A stretch of DNA of 64,000 nt, from positions 372,001 through 436,000 of the forward strand of contig CAUEEP010000078.1 of NCBI GenBank assembly GCA_958450365.1, written 5' to 3'. The notes beneath the pieces are model-generated. The model saw only the letters and a list, made by a program, of their open reading frames with translations, did not search any database and was not told the origin of the DNA. Source of the stretch: Mesorhabditis belari. Its lineage: Eukaryota; Nematoda; Chromadorea; Rhabditida; Rhabditidae. Positions 47,796-59,654 of this stretch are shown one piece after another. Positions within the stretch are counted from its first letter, which is position 1. Each line of letters opens with the position of its first letter. The translations under genes and the position numbers were made by a program.

Positions 47796-48080
47796 GAGCT
47801 TTGAGAAGCTTTGAGCTTTGAGAAGCTTTGAGCTTTGAGAAGCTTTGAGCTTTGAGAAGCTTTGAGCTTTGAGAAGCTTTGAGCTTTGAGAAGCTTTGAG
47901 CTTTGGGAAGCTTTGAGCTTTCGGAAGCTTTGAGCTTTGGGAAGCTTTGAGCTTTGAGAAGCTTTGAGCTGGAGCGGCCCTGGCTCTGCTGCCCCCGCGC
48001 TCTCCCGCCCGCCGCGGGCCTCCCTGCTCGCTTCTTGGCTTCGGGCTTGGCTGGGAGCTTGAGCTTTCGGAAGCTTTGAG
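47796..48080. repeat. 17 bp satellite GAGCTTTGAGAAGCTTT interrupted by a GC-rich block
   Basis: About eleven copies from 47796 to 47968, then a GC-rich insert, then two diverged copies. The 75 bp following (48085-48160, GAGAGAAAGCATCTGATCAA) are also found at 47070-47130. Confidence -1.
47969..48057. other. GC-rich block foreign to its surroundings
   Basis: About 90 bp of roughly three quarters G+C (GCTGCCCCCGCGCTCTCCCG, CCGCCGCGGGCCTCC) inside an AT-rich satellite. No frame or repeat match in this window. Confidence -1.
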
Positions 48081-48256
48081 ATAAAGCTTCTTATTTAGAT
48101 TTGAGAGAAAGCATCTGATCAATCATTGATCAAGCAATCATTGAAGCTTGAAGCTTGAAGCTTTAAAGGTTCAAGACACAATAAAGAACGGAAAAGAAAG
48201 AAAATCGAATAGTTTACACGTGGATCGGTGCCAGATGTGAATTTTAGGGAATTAGG

Positions 48257-48365
48257 AAGAAAGAAAAGAAAGAAAAGAAAGAAAAGAAAGAAAAGAAAGA
48301 AAAGAAAGAAAAGAAAGAAAAGAAAGAAAAGAAAGAAAAGAAAGAAAAGGAATAAAAGAAATAAA
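48257..48365. repeat. GAAAGAAAA purine repeat
   Basis: 9 bp units; the lysine/arginine frame on the plus strand and the leucine/phenylalanine frame on the minus strand are artefacts. Confidence -1.
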
Positions 48366-49147
48366 AGAAAGAATAAGAACTCAAACGAACGAAAAGTCGA
48401 ACTTTTTAATTTTACGTTCATTCAATTCAATCAAAATCAATCTCTTTACCGAAAATCTTTGTCATTGTTGAATTCTGAAGTTCTCAAGTGGGACACACGT
48501 TGCGTGTGAGGTCTGACAAGAAAAAGAAAGAAAAGGAAAGAACAGAAATCGAAAGAAAGGAAAGAAAAGAAATCGAAAGAAAGAAAAAGAAAAGTATTTT
48601 CCCTCAATGTAAGATGTCCACGATCTACCACTCGAAATCCACGACAACATCGAGAAATCATCAGAAATTTGGGAAAGAACAGAGATTTTTCGACAAACGT
48701 CTTTTTCCTTTCATTTTCCGCCTAATGCAACCCATTTCTGGTTCTTTTCTTTTTCCTTTCGACAAATAAATCCTTTGTTTTCAACCGCTTTCCTTTTTGT
48801 CTCTTCTTCATCTTCTTCTTCTTCTTCTTCTTCTTTTTTCCGTCATTCAGCTTGGCCAAATTGACTGCTGTGACAAAAAATGAAATTAAACTTTTTCAAT
48901 GAAAGCTTTTTTTTTCCAAGCGACACATTATTTGCAGAGCTTTTTGAGGAAGAAAATTGGAAAATGCGCAAATGTAAAGGCGGGAAAATGAAATTTAAGA
49001 ATTGAGAATTTGTACATGACATGCAGAATTTGTACATGACTACTCTAAAGGCGATTCTTTCGGGTCAGACAGGAGCAAGTCTTTCCCTGGCCTTACGAAA
49101 AAGCCCACAAAGATTTCCTTGAGCTTGGAACTAGCTTACAGTTAGAA

Positions 49148-49318
49148 GTCTACAGTCAACTCTCTCTATAACGGGACTCAGCCGAAAATATAGCGGAAAA
49201 CTCTATAAAACTGAATGGAATTTTGGTCCCGGCCAACGCTAAGCTTTATAAAATGGCACTTTATATAACGGAAAAATTTTTTAGTCCCTTCCATTCCGTT
49301 ATAGAGAAAATCGACTTG
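49148..49318. mobile_element. Small MITE starting TACAGTCAACTCTCTCTATAAC
   Basis: The outer arms (CTCTCTATAACGGGACT and CCGTTATAGAGAAAATC) are inverted. Related to 13290-13457. Confidence -1.
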
Positions 49319-50775
49319 GCATCGACTTGGCATCGACTTGGCATCATAGAGAAAAGGCATTGCTTGGCTTTGCAATGCAGACATCATTGTATTCAACTTT
49401 TCATGGTCAACTTCAACTTTCATTAATCGAAATCGAGTGAATGCACTGGGAAAAAGTGTGTTTCTGAGTTTTCTAAACGCAAATTACCTCAAACTGATAG
49501 TGAGAGCAAAGCAACGAATAGAAATGACAGAGAGTACGGTTAAAAAAGTCCATGGACAAAGAAATATGGTATAAGAGACACATTGAAAAGTTTACAAAGT
49601 CCAAAAGTTGTCCAAAAACTCTAGATACTGCTTGCTCAAAGTTCAAAAAATGAAAGAATGGAAAAAAAATGCACTACAAAGCTGTTGACAAGGAACTGGT
49701 TGGAGCTGGCGGTGAAATCTCGATATGTATAGTACATTTTGTAGAGTTTTCCTGTTAAAACATAAAATCAAACAAGTTTTCAATAAAAACAATAACAAAT
49801 CTTGGAAAATGAAAGACTCCAAAAGGAATTGAACCGCTCATCCTTGGCTTTGGCTTGGTAAACGCTTGGTAAACGCTCGGTAAACGTTTGGTAAACCATT
49901 GAAATAACCGCTAAAACTTTTCTAAATTCAATGCAATTCAATGGAAAAATGTAAGAAAACAGTTTTTAAAAAGGGAAAAAGCTGGCGACAGTGGGATTGG
50001 AAGCAAAGAACGTAACAGGTTCTGTAGATCTACTAGACCAAAGCATTTGAAACCAAGCAGTTGCGAAGGGGATTTGTGGCGGTTTGTTAACGAATCTCGA
50101 GTCAAAAGGCTAGCTGAACTCGGTGCCTTTTCCTTGTGAGACAGATCTCAAATCAACAGAAGCCCGTGGCTAATGTAAAACTATAGCCACACGAATCTTT
50201 TCCCCACCAAAAAGTAATCCGTTAGCAATGGTGTGAATTTCGAAGTTTCAAAGCGAAAAAGAGAAAAGAAAAGGATTGAGATGGGTTTTGTGTCGAAAAG
50301 GGTACTCCTTTTCTTTTCTTTTCTCTTTTCGATCTTTTCTGCAAAGGGTAACCCCATTTTGGGTCCTAAAAAGGGACGGGCTCTGAAAGTGGAAAGGCAT
50401 TTGGACACCCTTTTTAGGCTTTTAGTGCCCTATAGAGAGAAGAATGAAAGACGGGTTTGCGGAAGGGAAATGGAATGAGAATCGAAGAAAACTGGGGGGC
50501 AAGTGAGGGGAAAGGGTACCCCAGTAGTACTCACTCACTCCCCAACAAACCCACCAATCCCCCGAAAAGCTGAATTGGTGAATCGATGTCAATCTCTTTT
50601 TGCTTTCCTAGCCAGGCCTGCTCTGGCTTGATTGCAGGCCACTCAAAGCCACTGGGGCCTGTAGGCTTGACCAGGGTGAATAGTTGAAGTTGAAATTGAA
50701 GTAAATTTTTGTGATTTGTTGCCCAAAATCGAAAAACTTTATCCTTTATTAAGTTCAAAAGATAAAGCTTCTTTA

Positions 50776-51095
50776 CAGGGTGCGCCAGAAGTTCTGTTAC
50801 CTAACTGGGTTTATAGACTTTACGGCAAATACCAATCAACTTTGGATTTTTTTGAGCTTGTTTTATGAATATTGAATAAAAGCGTATAAAAAGCGTCAAA
50901 TAAAATGTCCCTAGAAGAATTCTATCTTTTACTAGTAACGAATTTAGGCTCTTGCGTAGTTTCCGAGTATTTGGAAAGAATCCGGGTATTCTGAACGGGT
51001 CTTCACGCTTTGAGGGCCTATAACTTTTTCCAGAGATAATATTTTTGTTCACTTTTTATATCATTGTACAGAGGACATTTCAGGCTTTCCTCTAT
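50776..51095. mobile_element. Foldback element with CAGGGTGCGCCAGAAGTTCT end, copy 2
   Basis: Left end at a TA dinucleotide; body matches 32860-33246 in reverse complement (AATTTAGGCTCTTGCGTAGT, ATAACTTTTTCCAGAGATAA). The other arm is missing. Confidence -1.
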
Positions 51096-51707
51096 ACAAT
51101 GGGTTAAAGATGAGAAGCTAGCGTTAAAGATGACAAGCTAGCCCTAAAGATGACAAGCTAGCGTTAATGTTCTACTTTTCAGCTGACTAGTAGCTTTAAA
51201 CAAATCTTTCACAAAACCATTCTTAGTTGAATTTTTCAAATTTAAACCCAAAAACAATTTGCTGATCAAATGATAAAATGGAGTATGAAAAAAAAAGAAA
51301 GATTTGTGAAAATTTGAGCGACAATCTAGTAGGAGAACAATTATCGGTGTCGAGGAAAGAAGTTTCGATGATTTCGATGAAAATGAGAACGAAAGAAATG
51401 TGGGCGAGAGAATCATTCAACCGCAAAAATGGAAAGAAAAGAAAGAAAAAAGAAAAGAAAGAAAACAAGGGAATTTCAAAGTCTTTTAGAGGCAATAGAC
51501 AGACAGGAGAGACAAGCTTTTTCGGGAATAAACTCCAAAATGTGAATGAAGAAGGTCATAAAGTGACACTAAACCTGATTTGGGCAATTAAAACAAGAGC
51601 AAATGAATAAGATATGAACGTTTTTCATTTAAATTCAGGAATTTAAGGATATCAGCAGTGCCAAATTTTTACTAAAGTGCTCTAATTGGGAAAAAAGTGC
51701 ACTAGCT

Positions 51708-52096
51708 TTGATTTGCTTAGCTTTGCTTAGCTTTGCTTAGCTTTGCTTAGCTTTGCTTAGCTTTGCTTAGCTTTGCTTAGCTTTGCTTAGCTTTGCTTAG
51801 CTTTGTAGCTTTGCTTTAGCTTAGCTTTGCTTTTAGCTTTAGCTTTAGCTTTGTAGCTTTGCTTAGCTTTGCTTAGCTTTGCTTAGCTTTGTGCTTGCTT
51901 AGCTTTCTTAGCTTGGCTTTGCTTTAGCTTTGCTTAGCTTTGCTTAGCTTTGCTTGGCTTGCTTAGCTTAGCTTTGCTTAGCTTTGCTTAGCTTTGCTTA
52001 GCTTTGCTTAGCTTTGCTTAGCTTTGCTTAGCTTTGCTTAGCTTTGCTTAGCTTTGCTTAGCTTTGCTTAGCTTTGCTTAGCTTTGCTTAGCTTTG
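51708..52096. repeat. 10 bp satellite GCTTTGCTTA, about 36 copies
   Basis: Two perfect blocks (51710-51805 and 51965-52096) enclose a degenerate middle with GCTTTAGCTT variants. Confidence -1.
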
Positions 52097-53282
52097 CTTT
52101 TCTAGAAAGCGTCTCAATAGAGTTATTGTACTTTGTGCTCAAAATGACTAGACACCGCCTTTCTGGTGCACTCATCTCTATTCAATCACTGCTGTGAGTC
52201 TGCTAGACTAGCGCCTTTACATGATTCAAACGGAAAGTACACCAAGAATTTGAAAAATTAGAACTTTTAGATTTAGATCCAAGATATTTCTTTAGCTTTA
52301 GCCATTCTCCTTAAAAATACTCGTAAAATAATATATACTTTTAGTAATAAAGCGTAACAAAACCAAAAAAACACAAAAATTTACATTACATAGTTTGCAA
52401 TTAATCGAAAGAAAGGAAAAAAAAACAAAATCATTTATAGATCTAGTAAATTGGATAGTTTGAGCTGAGAAATAGCGGATTTAAACGAGCTTTTTGATAA
52501 AAGATTGCGAATTTCATTTGGAATTCCACAACACTGACTACTCGATTTGTAAAACAAAACTTTCACCACTTAGGAATACTTTTTAAAAGAAGTGGTATGC
52601 AAGTTGACAAGCTAGCGTTAAAGATGACAAGCTCGACCACCTAGAGAAGCGTAAAATGGGTTAAAAAAATAACAAAAACTTATTCCTGAAAGGATCAAAT
52701 CGTCAAATGGATATGGTTATAGCTTTGATAAGAAAATTAATTGAATAAGTTTATAAAAAGAGTCAAAAGATGATCAATAAAAAGATTGAGAAATGAATTA
52801 GTCAAGCAAGAAAGACAAGAAAGACAAGAAAAACAAATCAATACACAGTGATGAGTCAGGGCAAAAGAAAGTTATTCAAAGAGGAGGAATTTGTGTGGTT
52901 TTTTTGGGAAAATCGTCAATGAGACGATCTTATACAAAAAAAAGAAAGATAAAGAAACGAAAGAAGAGAAAAAGAATAAATAATGATCGTTAGTGTTATG
53001 GGGTGTTTGCAGGAAATCACATTGGGGAATGAGCCATGGAAAGGACATCGAAAAAGATTTGGAGAATAGGAAAGACTGGCATTTTTTTTAAGGTATTTGA
53101 GCATTTATATGTAAACTTGTTAATAAATATATTAATAAATTTACTAATAAATTTATTAATATATAAATTCTCTTTATGTACAGCTATTTATTAATAGATT
53201 CTCTTCTTATTTGCGCCTGTACAGCTTTGGTGTCAAGACCAGAATTACAGGACTTATCGGAAGCCTGGCAAGGACATTTATA

Positions 53283-53815
53283 CCTACCGTAAATACTGTA
53301 ATAGTACCCCACCCCCATAATGACGGTGCGGAGTGTTGCGTAGTCTAGCTTTGAGCGAGTTTTTCTCGACACTGGTTTATGCTACAATGCGCGCTTAGAT
53401 ATCAAAAAATAGCTGAAATTCAGGGCTATTTTTTGCCAAAGATGCAAGTTGCAGTCTAGAGTCATTATGGGGATGGGGTTTATTACAGTATTTACGGTAC
53501 CTATTTAGTCTATAGCACCTACCTCCGCTTCTTTGCCAAAAATATGCCTGTTGAGATTTGTGTTTGGTGTGTTCAAAACGTGTGTGTTTCAGCTTTAAGC
53601 ACTTAAAAGTTCGGTGAAGCTCTAGCTCTAGCTTTAAGCTCTAGACTGCAACTTGCATCTTTGGCAAAAAATAGCCCTGAATTTCAGCTATTTTTTGATA
53701 CCTAAGCGCGCATTGTAGCATAAACCGGTGTCGAGAAAAACTCGTTCAAAGCTAGACTACGCAAAAGTCCGCACCGTCATTATGGGGTAGGGTACTATTA
53801 CAGTATTTACGGTAA
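53283..53815. mobile_element. Palindromic element, TACCGTAAATACTGTAATAG ends
   Basis: Arms of about 180 bp, TACCGTAAATACTGTAATAG to GCAGTCTAGA and the inverse. A partial relative is at 54195-54425 (AATGACGGTCCGTCCGTC, GTGCGCTTAAGTACC). Non-coding. Confidence -1.
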
Positions 53816-55518
53816 GCAGTTGTAAGCTTTTATAGTAAAATATTTGAATTAAGGTAATTGTTTTTTATTCCGAGTCTTTGGGAACAAAACTCTTTCTAAA
53901 ATGTATCATTTGAGCTTGATTAATTTGAATTTTTTTGCCTAAAAGCTTGATTTTTTTCAATCTAATCAATATCCTTTGTGAATTCTCACAAAATTAGACC
54001 AACTAGACTGGAAATAGACTGGATAAAAAGCTAGAGCTATAAGTAGTTTTGAAAGTATTTTTCAAGTGAAGCACACTCGATTCTACTCGATTCTATACGA
54101 TTATGAACTGACTGGCGGTAATACTAACATCCAATCTAGTATCAGATCCAAATGTAGTTCCAAGTCTTGATCTAGCACTAACTACCGCAATAACTCTAAT
54201 ACATAGTAGCGTCCTCCTATAATGACGGTCCGTCCGTCACGTAGTCTGACTTTAAAAGCATTTTTCTTGGCACTCGTTTATGCTACAGTGTGCGCTTAAG
54301 TACCAAATGAAAGCTGAGATTCAGGGCTATTTTTTGATACTAAACATGTATTTTTAGAAATTATAGACGATTAGAAAAAATGATTTAGTAAAAATTTTTT
54401 TCGACTACGCGACTGTACGGGGGGCTACTATTCCTCTAATAGCTATATTACGATAGTAAATTGTTTTCTAACTACTCTACCATCAGAGCAAAACGATTAG
54501 AAAGATTGTGTACGTTTTACAAAAGATTTAGAAAGATTGCTTTACAAAAATTCGTGTCAAAAGTGTTTAAGCAAAAAAAAAATGAATCATAATCGTTGCA
54601 AGTCTCAAAAATAGTCGTCAAGCCCGAGAATTTTAGTTACATTTAGAAAAAGGGGAAAGGAAAAGCGAGAGGTGTTTTGTGTTTGTTTATTCCGTCGTCC
54701 GTCTGTGTATCTTTTAAAGCGATGGGAATATTTGCATAAGTGGTTGTCGGTGATCGGCTGAAAGAGAAAAAAAAAAAGGGGGGAGAAGCGTTCACTCTGT
54801 AGTCAAAAAATGAGCGGAAAAGAAATTTTGAAGGAAATTTTGGGAACGTAGAGAGGTAAAGATTTGAAAATTTGAAGAAAGCTGCCTCAAAAAGTACAGT
54901 ATAGTGAGAAAGAAACTACAGAAACGCTAAAAAACAGCAAAAGAACTTTTTAATGACCGTTTCAGACCACTTTCGGAATATTTCTAAAGAGAAAAAGAGA
55001 TTATAAAGGTTTTCTTACAAAAAAACATCATAAGTCTTCTCAAATTTAATAACTTTGCTTTCTCTTTTCAATTTTTTCAAGAATTCAATTTTCTAAAGTA
55101 AATGGCTAAAGAAGTGAATAGATTTTCTTCTGAAAAAATCTCGGTTATTCCAAAAAATGTGTGGAAGTCGCAGAAGTTTGTGTAAAACAATGTAAAGTTC
55201 TATGTTTACGTAATCGCGTGGCTTTTGGCACACGGCCTTTGGGTATAAAGAGCAGAAGCAAGGTTTTGCTTTTTTATCCATTTCGGTCTAATTACCCAAG
55301 TTTTTGACTAGCTTGGTAGTGAGCCAAGGTACTCGTAATATTGCTAAACGATAAGAAAATGAGGTACATATGGGTGATCTCCCCCCCCTACTGAAAATGC
55401 GTCTGAAAATTTGCATGGGAACTATTTTGTTTTTCGGAGGAGTTGCTTTCTTTTCATTGAAAACTTGTAATTTTTATTTATTTTCGACAATCGAATCAGA
55501 TTTTATCACATTTTAATA

Positions 55519-55640
55519 GCAGGAAGAAGAGAAGAGAGATAGGAAGAAGAGAAGGGGGACAGGAAGAAGAGAAGATAGATAGGAAGAAGAGAAGAGAGAC
55601 AGGAAGAAGCTTCAAGATATCCATTCAAAGAAATACTACC
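55519..55640. repeat. AGGAAGAAGAGAAGAGAGAT repeat, first block
   Basis: Four 20 bp units end in GGAAGAAGCTTCAAGAT and CCATTCAAAGAAATACT. The same units and same tail recur at 56008-56082, so repeat plus flank were duplicated together. Confidence -1.
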
Positions 55641-57445
55641 TATGAAGAGACAGAAGCCCCACTCCAAAAATCAGTCAATTATATGCAAATTGATAAATTC
55701 CATATGTATCGAATATGTTTTTCATTTTAAAGCTGAAAAAGCTTCTTTTTGAAAAAATTGAAAAGGGAAAGATGTTGGAAGAAGGAAGAAGTGGAAAGAA
55801 GTGGAAAGAAGAAAATGGAAAGAAAAAAATGTTAAATTTGAGAGGAGCTATGCTGTTTTTTTGTAAGAAAACCCTTATAAAAGAATTTTCGGGTAGGGGT
55901 GGGTTGCCGCACTATACTCGCCAGATGATTTCAATATAGAAATGGTAAATCAAATTGTGGATGAACGATAAAATAACGATAAATCTTTAGACTGGTCCGT
56001 TTTAGAAGAAGAGAAGAGAGATAGGAAGAAGAGAAGAAAGTCAGGAAGAAGCTTCAAGATCCATTCAAAGAAATACTTAAGACCAGTTGAAAAAGAAAGC
56101 TTTTGAATCTCCAAAGTAGCCAATCGGAAAATCAAGTCAAGTGGGAGAATTTTAGGGGAAATGGAAACAGAAAATTCTCGTCATTGGCCAGACATCGAGA
56201 TGGACACTTCTTGGGGGAAGGGCGATTCCCCCAGGACCTCTCTTTTCATCCAAAACAAAAACCCCGTTCCCATTGCTCAGAGAGTCGAGTTTTTATATGC
56301 AAATTGAGTGTCTGGAAAAAGGTATTTCTTTTTTTTGAAAAAAAAGAGTATCTAAAGGGTTAAAGGAATACTGTAAAAATTGGTGCTGTATTGGCTGTAC
56401 TGTAATTTTTATAGATTGGTAGGCTGACGAAGGTTTCTCATTTAAAGCCCGTTTTCTAATCTATGAATAAAATTCTGAGCTTATTTCAAATACAATTTGC
56501 CTTGATTTGAACTTGATTTGCCTTTTCTACAAATACAATACTTGATAATCAAGATGAATAGTGCAAAATAGAATTCTAAAAAAAGTTGATTGAATAGGCT
56601 TTAAGCTAGAATTTTCAGAACCAGTTCTTCCTCAGTCTTAGTCAGTCCTCAGTCAGACAAAATTGCTCCACAAGCCACTGTAGCTTTCTTTAGCATTGAT
56701 ATTTTTGGGTGTACATTGGTCCATTCGAAAGCTCTTGAGGTTCTCTAGTTTTTGAGCTATAGATCATGTGAATGCGGCAGATTTGAAGCAAATTCAAAGC
56801 GTTTATAGGGCCGTTTGTCTACTTTACTTTAAGCTTTATCACCTTTAAGCATCCGATTATCAAACGGAGACTTTTGCCGTCTCGATTTCTCCGATAACCG
56901 CTTTGGATATCTTGCCGAGATACGTCTCTTCCTTATACAAAAACTTTCAAAAATGAATCAAGAAAATGACTAGTGCAAAACAAAAAAGAAGTATCGAGGC
57001 GGGTATTAGAAGAATGGTCTTCAGGCAAAGAGGAAAATGGGAGAAAGATTGAAAAACGACTTTGTGCAACCCTGGGAAGTGTCCAGTGGGAAAACAAAGA
57101 AAAAAGGAGGGTGAAGAGGGGGAGACAAATGAGCAACACTATTGAAAAACTGAAAGCAAAAAGAGGCAAGGGGAAAGATGAGAGGGCAATGATCCCCTTT
57201 TTCGAGGAGATTTGCTCAGTATTGCCTTTTAAATCTAGAAATTGAAGTGAACTATTTTTCCAGCGCACTAGCACGTACAATTTTACAGAGCCAACAACAA
57301 TCAATCCAACGGTGGCTCTCTAAAACGTGTCACCTTTCGAAGACTGTCTTGATTTTGCTTCTAATTTTTATCCAATCTAACTGCTTTAGGTTCTGATAGT
57401 GAGAGTGTTTGGGAAGATACAAAAGTTTCTACGTTACGTTTATAA

Positions 57446-57752
57446 TCCTTTATAGTTTATAGTTTATGGTTTATAGTTTAGTTTATGGTTTAGTTTATAG
57501 TCTAGTTTATGGTTTAGTTTATAGTCTAGTTTATAGTCTAGTTTATAGTTTAGTTTATAGTTTAGTTTATAGTCTAGTTTATAGTCTAGTTTATAGTCTA
57601 GTTTATAGTCTAGTTTATAGTCTAGTTTATAGTCTAGTTTATAGTCTAGTTTATAGTCTAGTTTATAGTCTAGTTTATAGTTTAGTTTATGGTTTATACG
57701 TTTATAGTTTATGGTTTATAGTTTATAGGTTTATAGTTTATACGTTTTAACA
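57446..57752. repeat. 12 bp satellite AGTCTAGTTTAT, about 20 copies
   Basis: A perfect core (57520-57680) with GGTTTATAGTTT variants at both edges. The 12 bp unit keeps a YSLV frame open, which is not a gene. Confidence -1.
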
Positions 57753-59141
57753 ACAAAGTAGACAGTTTCAGTCCTATCAAAGCCATTGGCAAGACTAAAA
57801 CTAAAAATTTCTTCAAAGCATTTCTCGTAAAGCTACAAATCCAAATCCATAAACACATTTCCGTTATTTTAAGACTCCCTTTGTGAAGATCGGTGTGATT
57901 TCCCTCCTCCTTCCGATCAAGACAATAACTAATGATCGAGCAAGGTCAAAGAGAAGAGGAGAGAACCATTTTCTCACCTTGAGTGTTTAGTGAATGGATT
58001 TGAGGCCTTGGGAAAGAGGGTTTAATAGTTGGAAAAAGAACTAAAGGATAAGTGATGATTTTTTTAAAAAAACTGTTACTAAACAAGTATGGTAAATAAG
58101 GTAAATAAATAAGAAAAAGTATGGTTAATCTGTTCTCAACTTTTCTAAAAGTACTGTGCCTTTTAAGCAAATTACCATATTCTACTGGTTTTGTTTTGTT
58201 TTTCATTTAGGCTCAAATCAGTTTTATTAAGACTGTTTTATTAGCTAAAAAAACTACCTTAATCAGAAGATTATTGATTAAATTTATAGTTAATTGATAG
58301 ACAAAAGCTTTGCAAGTAATCACGATAAGAAACGATCAAAGTCCGCAATGAGGAAAGTGATGGCACAAACGTTAAGCACACTCGTCCCCCCGGTCCGACT
58401 GAAGATTGAAGGGACACCTTTTTGAGAGAGCTTTCCGAAAAAAGATGGAGAAAAGAAGCGGAAAACAGGAACACCGCTAAAGAGAGGATCGGTCAACGTC
58501 CAGCTGACGTTTTTTCCACAGCGAACTTGTTTTTCGTGCCGCTCTAGAAAAGGTATTTGAAATTTGAGCTTGAATTCTGAACGTGCTTAGTCACGCCTTT
58601 TTTGACGTAAATGAGGAGTTATGAAAGTTGAAAAGGTAAACGAACGAAGTCTTCAATTAGATAAAAAAGAATGTTAGCTGATTTTTGGCTAAAGTATCCA
58701 TTCTCTAGCTTAAAACCAATATTTGCGGTTCAACTGAATTTTGCCTCGTGGAAAGCGATAAAATAAAACCGAAATTCGAAGCTAAAAGCAAAAGAGCTAT
58801 GCGCTCAAAGATGACATTTATGAGATCAAATATTTTCGTTGTAAACAACGATTAGTACATGCTTATCGAAACGATTGTAATAACCACTATGCGGTCACTT
58901 TTCGCACCGATTCGATCCCCTTTTCTTATTGATTCCAAGGAACAGCCGCCCTAAATGAACCTGACAAAAAGGACGGGAAAAGAAAGAGAAAAAGAGATTG
59001 ATGAGTGAAGGGGGAACACATTGGATGGAGATTCATTGATCAATGAAAAGATAAGCTCTGATTAGAAAGATTCCTAGAGGTTGAATTTGAAATTGAATTT
59101 GAAGTACTAGTTCTTTTAGCGATGGGCTTTTTTTGATTGAC

Positions 59142-59654
59142 TCAAAGACTCAAAGCATTCTCACTGATTGATGTGCGGAGGATGTTGAGAACGTTCTTCA
59201 TAAGCTCATTATCGCTATAGCCGAAGGATCCAACTGTTTCATTTAGAAACGATTTAACGTCCAAATCAGCTCTTCGGACACGGTTATGGTCACACTTGTC
59301 GGGGTTCCGCTTACCACATCAAACTTTACGGTTTTTTTTGATGAATCGCAACTAAATAAACATAGTGTGTTGTTGGCACAGAACTAAATATACCTCTTTT
59401 CCGTAATTGGGTGGCTGATGATTGACTGAATTTTCAGTGATCTTTTTTAAAACCGTTTCTGCCGGAGTGTCTTTAGCAGAGCCTCTGCTATTTTTCTTTA
59501 CACACCTTAACAAAAACAGTACGATAGTTTTTTTTTTGGAATCACCTATAAATCTTCCCACCGCTTTTCTTGTTTATTCGCTTGTAGATTTATTTCAACA
59601 TCTTCGTAATAGAACTCCTTGTTTTTGTTGAAAAATGTGTCCGGTGACAAGAAC
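59142..59654 (-). CDS. Small orphan gene, 3 exons, 5' end uncertain
   Basis: Exons 59562-59654, 59394-59505 and 59142-59309 have GT-AG borders, matching phases and a TGA stop at 59142-59144. The product part visible is about 98 residues, hydrophilic: FFNKNKEFYYEDVEINLQ, then AETVLKKITENSVNHQPPN, then DLDVKSFLNETVGSFGYSDN and ELMKNVLNILRTSISENAL. Introns are 56 and 84 nt. No domain is recognised; no signal peptide or membrane segment. A possible upstream exon (HELVTKWSAEQSK, ending at a GTAAAG donor at 59697) is out of phase. Evidence is three linked open exons only. Confidence -1.

Larger units (their letters stand above)
41700..59140. other. 17 kb without a supported gene
   Basis: I found no exon chain on either strand. 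The region has recurrent purine-rich plus-strand tracts (about 42350-42440, 44390-44540, 45530-45700, 46790-46880, 47570-47700, 48490-48600, 50240-50480, 51280-51480, 52900-53060, 55720-55840, 56990-57190), separated by AT-rich DNA, satellites and foldback elements listed separately. Frames within the purine tracts (KKRKKRK-type) reflect composition. It may be the regulatory or first-intron region of a neighbouring gene. Confidence -1.

Noticed and set aside
48228..48509. Lys/Arg-rich open frame
   Set aside because: Translation of a GAAAGAAAA purine tract.
57940..58480. Minus-strand frames of 67-86 residues
   Set aside because: No motif, no splice context and no match between neighbouring frames.
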